In this document: positions 60,830-64,000 of the stretch, piece by piece | Position numbering within the stretch: the stretch's first letter is position 1 | How the letters are laid out: every line of letters starts with the position of its first letter | Assembly: GCF_004210215.2 (NCBI RefSeq) | Contig: NZ_CP067394.1 | Span: 744,001-808,000, forward strand | Source: Cryobacterium sp. SO1 | Lineage (GTDB): Bacteria; Actinomycetota; Actinomycetes; Actinomycetales; Microbacteriaceae | Length of the DNA: 64,000 nt | Direction of reading: 5' to 3' | Translations under genes and position numbers: made by a program | Notes under the pieces: model-generated | Seen by the model: only the letters and a program-made list of their open reading frames with translations | What the model was told of the DNA's origin: nothing | Databases searched by the model: none

Positions 60830-61186
60830 TCAGTTCTCCGAGTTCCAAGCGATCTTGATCGCAGTGATAAGTTCCTCGAGATCGGTGTCCTGGCGCCGGA
60901 TATTTCGAACGAAGTCCGCGGCGGCGTGGGTTAGGTCAATGCGAGTTGTTTGCCCGTCACGGACCACTGTGCCTTGTGAGCGGTGGGTACTGACGAGCCC
61001 GGCTTCTTCGAGCTCTCGATAGGCGCGAGCGACTGTCCCAACTGCGACGTGCAGGTCTCCTGCCAGTTGGCGGACGGTGGGCAACCGGCGCCCGCCGGGG
61101 AGTCTGCCGGATTGGATTTCGGCGGCCAGTCCGGCCCGGATCTGTTCGAACGGAGGGGTGGGGTCGTCGGCGTCGACGTGAATCAT
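60830..61186 (-). CDS. GntR-family regulator, YtrA type
   Basis: A 118-residue short GntR regulator: DDPTPPFEQIRAGLAAEIQS, LPGGRRLPTVRQLAGDLHVA then VGTVARAYRELEEAGLVSTH is the winged helix; the C-terminal dimerisation helices are short as in the YtrA subfamily. ATG at 61186, overlapping the upstream gene stop by ATGA. It likely represses its own operon through the palindrome at 62137. Confidence 0.9.
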   Translation of the reverse strand: MIHVDADDPTPPFEQIRAGLAAEIQSGRLPGGRRLPTVRQLAGDLHVAVGTVARAYRELEEAGLVSTHRSQGTVVRDGQTTRIDLTHAAADFVRNIRRQDTDLEELITAIKIAWNSEN

Positions 61187-62127
61187 ACGCCTGTGGATTT
61201 CCGTGAGCTGTCGGCGGCCGCGCGGGGAAGGCGAGTCGCGCCGACGATGGAGAGAAATGCGAGCACGAGCCCGCAAGCAATAACGGGTGCGCTCGTTCCA
61301 ACCAAGATGATTCCGAACGTATGCGCGATTGCCTCACCGTTTGGGTTGAGCCCCGTTTCGAGAACTTCGGCGTTCAGAAGGGGAAGCCCGGCTGCTCCGA
61401 GGAAAACTCCCAAGGTGAGAACCATGGGTGTGCTGGCGATCCGGAGAACGAGACGCACGGCTGCGACCCGAATTGCGGTGTCAGCGTCGACGAGTTCTGA
61501 CCACGCTGCAGCGGGAGCCGTGATGATGCGGCGCAGTGCCGGCACAATCGTCGCCAACAGAGCAGCGATCAAGATTAGCGTTGGCGCGGCGAACAACCAC
61601 CCCGGGTACAGGTAGGGGCCGCCTCCGATGCACTCGACTGGGAAGAGCGACGTGCACAGTGAGCGACCGTCTGGTCCGGCCTTGGAGGTGAGCCCGGAAG
61701 CGAGCACGACCGCAACAGTAACGCTGAAAAGTGCAACAAACATTCGACGCTGTCCAGCCGACGAGTAGCTGTTCAACCGCCGTTGCTCCAGATCAGCGCC
61801 CCGCCGCCGCACAGCGCCATCGATGGTCGGAGTTGGCATCGCCGCGAACACACCCAGCCCGGCAGCTGTTGCAGCAAGTGGACCGACGACAAACGGAACA
61901 CCCTCGAAAAGAGGATTGAGGATGTGCACGATCACGGCAGTCGCGAACACGATCAGGCCCGACACTGTTGCAGTGGTCGTCCGCAGCACGCTCATTCGCC
62001 GGGCATAAAGAAGAGCCTCCGGACGCGCCGGAATAAGAAATGCAGCGACCAGCCCGCCTGCGATCGTGAGAATCGCCATTGCTGCAATGAAGCACAAGCT
62101 GAGCTCTGCTATTCCGAAACTTCCCAT
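61183..62127 (-). CDS. Membrane protein (DUF1648-like neighbour of YtrA regulator)
   Basis: A 314-residue integral membrane protein starting at the ATG behind AAAGGAGAAGTA. Around eight helices (LCFIAAMAILTIAGGLVAAF, GLIVFATAVIVHILNPLFEG, MFVALFSVTVAVVLASGLTS and others), and an outer loop with Cys (SLCTSLFPVECIGGGPYLYP). YtrA-type regulators usually sit beside membrane proteins or ABC exporters responding to cell-wall agents. Family not certain. Confidence 0.75.
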   Translation of the reverse strand: MGSFGIAELSLCFIAAMAILTIAGGLVAAFLIPARPEALLYARRMSVLRTTTATVSGLIVFATAVIVHILNPLFEGVPFVVGPLAATAAGLGVFAAMPTPTIDGAVRRRGADLEQRRLNSYSSAGQRRMFVALFSVTVAVVLASGLTSKAGPDGRSLCTSLFPVECIGGGPYLYPGWLFAAPTLILIAALLATIVPALRRIITAPAAAWSELVDADTAIRVAAVRLVLRIASTPMVLTLGVFLGAAGLPLLNAEVLETGLNPNGEAIAHTFGIILVGTSAPVIACGLVLAFLSIVGATRLPRAAADSSRKSTGV

Positions 62128-62136
62128 TACTTCTCC

Positions 62137-62160
62137 TTTGTATTGTGAACACGATACAAA
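62137..62160. promoter_or_regulatory. Palindromic operator of the GntR operon
   Basis: TTTGTATTGTG and CACGATACAAA (62137-62147 and 62150-62160) form a 24-base near-perfect palindrome ten bases upstream of the membrane-protein start. Typical position and size for YtrA-type repressors. Confidence 0.78.
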
Positions 62161-62262
62161 GAGGAGAGAGTTTGTGTCAAGTGCACGAGACAAACAAATC
62201 ACCGAGACGAATGTCCCACAGAGTAGGCAAATCCTGCGTAAGCCGTCCCGATGTTCCGTACC

Positions 62263-62389
62263 TGTCTCGAAACCCTACCGATGCGAGACAGGTCCAGATG
62301 CGAGACAAATGACCTGCAGTTCGTCGCCGCACAGACGGTCTCCTCTGTCTCGGATCGCATGGGTTATGAGGCTCTTGGGTTGTGAGACT
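62263..62389 (+). repeat. Array repeat, complete L+R
   Basis: L: TGTCTCGAAACCCTACCGAT, GCGAGACAGGTCCAGATGCG, AGACAAATGACC. R: CTGTCTCGGATCGCATGGG, TTATGAGGCTCTTGGG, TTGTGAGACTCC. Confidence 0.93.
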
Positions 62390-62476
62390 CCACGCCCAAG
62401 ATAGACCCGTGTCGTTCGCGGAGCGATTTGCAGCAGAATCGGCGTCGTGGGAGGACGCCTTGACTAGGTTGGTCCC

Positions 62477-63142
62477 ATGCACTTCGCAGACCGTGAACCG
62501 ATGGACATTCCTCCGCCGCCGACCGTCGACACCGCAGCCGAGATGTTTGGGGCGCCGGTGATCGGCTTTGTTGCCCAACCCTCCCTTTCCGAACTTGGCG
62601 TGGGTACTGTCGGCTCCTCCACAAACGGAGGCGCATCTACCCCGGAATCGGTGGCTATCAGCTACACCTTGTGGAAGAACCCCATAGATCGTGACGATCC
62701 CGCCAACCTTGCGGACCTTGGAGAGGAGCACTCACTCGAGCAGGAGCCGAGCAAGCCGCTGCCGGAATGGATGCTGGAATTCCGAAACCTGGCGCGGTAC
62801 CCATCCCTATGGGAGGCGGTGATGACGACGAGAATCTTCGACACTGAATGGCAAACACCCGAGGCAGTTCTAGTCGCGCACACTAACCACATTCTGATGA
62901 ACACCTTCCGCGAGCAACGGGTCGCGGGCGGGTTCCCCGGGAATCTAGATTCGCCCGTGACCGAGCGCCACGTCGAGCGCGTGAGCGTTCCGCTAGACGG
63001 CGTCAACGCACCCGGCCTGCGCATCGACTCCGATCCACACGTCTACTCGGTAGGAGCAGATCTCGGCGATCGGATAGTGACTGCGGTGGTGGCGCGCGAC
63101 TACCTTCCGTACATCACTCTCGCCTTCCAAACTCGAGCGTGA
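62477..63142 (+). CDS. Hypothetical protein
   Basis: A 221-residue acidic protein (MHFADREPMDIPPPPTVDTA). Middle and C-terminal parts: LPEWMLEFRNLARYPSLWEA, VLVAHTNHILMNTFREQRVA and ARDYLPYITLAFQTRA. No membrane segments. Family not recognised. Single-gene module between the repeats at 62263 and 63209. Confidence 0.6.
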   Translation: MHFADREPMDIPPPPTVDTAAEMFGAPVIGFVAQPSLSELGVGTVGSSTNGGASTPESVAISYTLWKNPIDRDDPANLADLGEEHSLEQEPSKPLPEWMLEFRNLARYPSLWEAVMTTRIFDTEWQTPEAVLVAHTNHILMNTFREQRVAGGFPGNLDSPVTERHVERVSVPLDGVNAPGLRIDSDPHVYSVGADLGDRIVTAVVARDYLPYITLAFQTRA

Positions 63143-63208
63143 CACCACGCCCCTAGGCGGCTTGGCTACACCGGGAGTTTCGGTGCCACGCATTGGGCAG
63201 GCTCCTCC

Positions 63209-63274
63209 TGTCTCGAAACCGTACCGATACGAGACAGGTGAGGATGCGAGACAAATCAGCTAGCCGCTCGTCGA
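63209..63274 (+). repeat. Array repeat, L half with spacer
   Basis: TGTCTCGAAACCGTACCGAT, ACGAGACAGGTGAGGATGCG, AGACAAATCAGCTAGCCGC; identity to the copy at 60626 stops after CGCTCGTCG. The region 63143-63657 has no gene. Confidence 0.9.
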
Positions 63275-63382
63275 AGCTGGCGGTTCTGACCGCGCTGGAT
63301 TGCGACGTTGTCGCGGTTGCCCTGCCCGACATTAAGCCGGTGACGGGGCGCCATGCGCAGGAACTCGAGCTCGTCATCCTGC

Positions 63383-63510
63383 TGTCTCGCAACCCTACCG
63401 ATACGAGACAGGTCCAGATGGGAGACAAATGGCCTGCTGCTCGTCATCGCACAGACGGTCTCCTTTGTCTCGTATCCCATGGCTTCTGATACACATCGGT
63501 TATGTGACAC
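63383..63510 (+). repeat. Array repeat, complete L+R
   Basis: L: TGTCTCGCAACCCTACCGAT, ACGAGACAGGTCCAGATGGG, AGACAAATGGCC. R: TTTGTCTCGTATCCCATGG, CTTCTGATACACATCGG, TTATGTGACACATC. Last copy in the window. Confidence 0.93.
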
Positions 63511-63597
63511 ATCACCTGCCGACGACGAGCGGGACGGCGGAACGATCGCACCGACAGCTCAGGCGATACAGAGCCGGTGGATCGATGCTTCATTGAG

Positions 63598-63625
63598 TTG
63601 AGCACCTGTCTCAGGTGCATATGAT
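63598..63625 (+). promoter_or_regulatory. Promoter and operator of the PadR gene
   Basis: TTGAGC at 63598-63603 and TATGAT at 63620-63625 are spaced by 16 bases. CACCTG/CAGGTG (63603-63617) lies between them and TTACCCGGTAA follows at 63625-63635; both could be PadR sites. Confidence 0.6.
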
Positions 63626-63657
63626 TACCCGGTAACGAATATTTCCGGGGGTTTCGA

Positions 63658-64000
63658 TGACCGTGCGCCAGACGCTTCTTTCCATCCTCTCGTTGGAGCC
63701 TTGTTACGGCCATCAGTTGAGAGCAGAGTTCGTTCGTCGCACGGGCGGGGTGTGGCCGATAAACATCGGCCAAATTCACACCACGTTGGACCGCCTTGAA
63801 CGCGATGGTCTCGTGCAGAAGGGCAACACTGACAGCCTGGGGCGGGCGTATTTCTCGATCCTTGACGCCGGCCGGGACGTCGTCAACGACTGGCTGAGCA
63901 TCCCATCGGTGAAGCCGCAGTTTGAGCGCAACGAGCTGGTGATGAAGCTTGCTGTCGCGTCAACGCTTCCGGGCGTCGACGTATCCGAGGTCATTAGCGC
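63658..64000 (+). CDS. PadR-family regulator, 5' part
   Basis: The ATG at 63658 starts MTVRQTLLSILSLEPCYGHQ, then LRAEFVRRTGGVWPINIGQI, TTLDRLERDGLVQKGNTDSL and GRAYFSILDAGRDVVNDWLS: the winged helix of PadR regulators, followed by the start of the C-terminal helix. The gene runs out of the window with 114 codons visible. PadR genes usually control a neighbouring exporter, expected to the right. Confidence 0.9.

Noticed and set aside
31901..63489. Recurring peptides such as DLSRIWTCLASVGFRD (minus) and RNPTDARQVQMRDKS (plus) at the ends of many open frames
   Set aside because: They are translations of the L half of the array repeat, not protein domains; starts were moved downstream of the repeats.
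14642..63510. CRISPR array
   Set aside because: Repeats are 45-140 bp, imperfect, and separated by hundreds to thousands of bases with genes; no cas genes.
14642..63510. Classical integron attC sites
   Set aside because: Ends read GGTTACGAGAC and GTCTCGTAACC, not GTTRRRY/RYYYAAC, and no intI or attI is present in the window. Only the architecture is alike.
1..64000. tRNA or rRNA genes
   Set aside because: No cloverleaf-like segments with conserved GGTTCGAATCC-type T arms were found by eye; a covariance-model scan would be decisive.

Overview
The window is high-GC DNA from an actinobacterium. The gene content (GAF-ANTAR regulators, an EIIBCA sugar permease, a YpfJ-type zinc peptidase, many TetR/MarR/GntR regulators, frequent GTG starts, IS256/IS21/IS1380 elements) fits Microbacteriaceae. 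The genus is inference only. No rRNA, tRNA or CRISPR array was recognised.

Positions 1-14.5 kb look like ordinary chromosome: the end of a UbiB/AarF-family kinase, a YegP-like protein, a membrane zinc peptidase, a lipoprotein, thioredoxin, a PTS EIIBCA permease, a TetR regulator divergent from an SDR with an internal stop codon, an NYN/OST-HTH protein, YigZ, two overlapping GAF-ANTAR antiterminators, glucose-6-phosphate isomerase, and a DNA polymerase IV gene that breaks off at about 14.54 kb.

From the broken dinB to the right edge (14.6-63.5 kb) the character changes completely. About 33 copies of one imperfect palindromic repeat family lie between one- to four-gene modules. A complete copy is about 105-140 bp and has a left half (L) and a right half (R), both built on GTCTCG/CGAGAC cores; single halves and degenerate copies also occur. 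Every recognisable copy has the same orientation although the genes between them point both ways, and none lies in the first 14.5 kb. Three gene families occur twice, and in each pair the similarity runs through the gene and ends in or at an edge of the repeat. This is the layout of a chromosomal cassette array (superintegron-like), but the repeat does not match the integron attC core GTTRRRY and no integrase lies in the window. I consider this the main candidate for an undescribed system.

The cassette cargo is typical accessory material: aquaporin, small lipoproteins, two epoxide hydrolases with their own TetR or MarR regulators, a HemK-like methyltransferase with a leader ORF, a GNAT acetyltransferase, three ECF-type sigma factors with membrane partners, a CD-NTase-like nucleotidyltransferase with a SLATT membrane protein (CBASS-like), an AbiEii-like toxin/antitoxin pair, a second-type tyrosyl-tRNA synthetase with an attenuator-like leader, alpha/beta hydrolases, a YtrA-type GntR operon and a PadR regulator.

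The array has been invaded by transposable elements with clear boundaries: three 1426-bp IS256-family copies (8-bp target duplications), one IS21-family element (6-bp duplication), one frameshifted IS1380-family element (5-bp duplication) and one three-gene DDE/AAA ATPase/DUF6431-like transposon with repeated TGACGATG end motifs. They disrupt a GNAT gene, a duplicated hypothetical gene, an FtsX-like permease, an alpha/beta hydrolase and one copy of the repeat itself.
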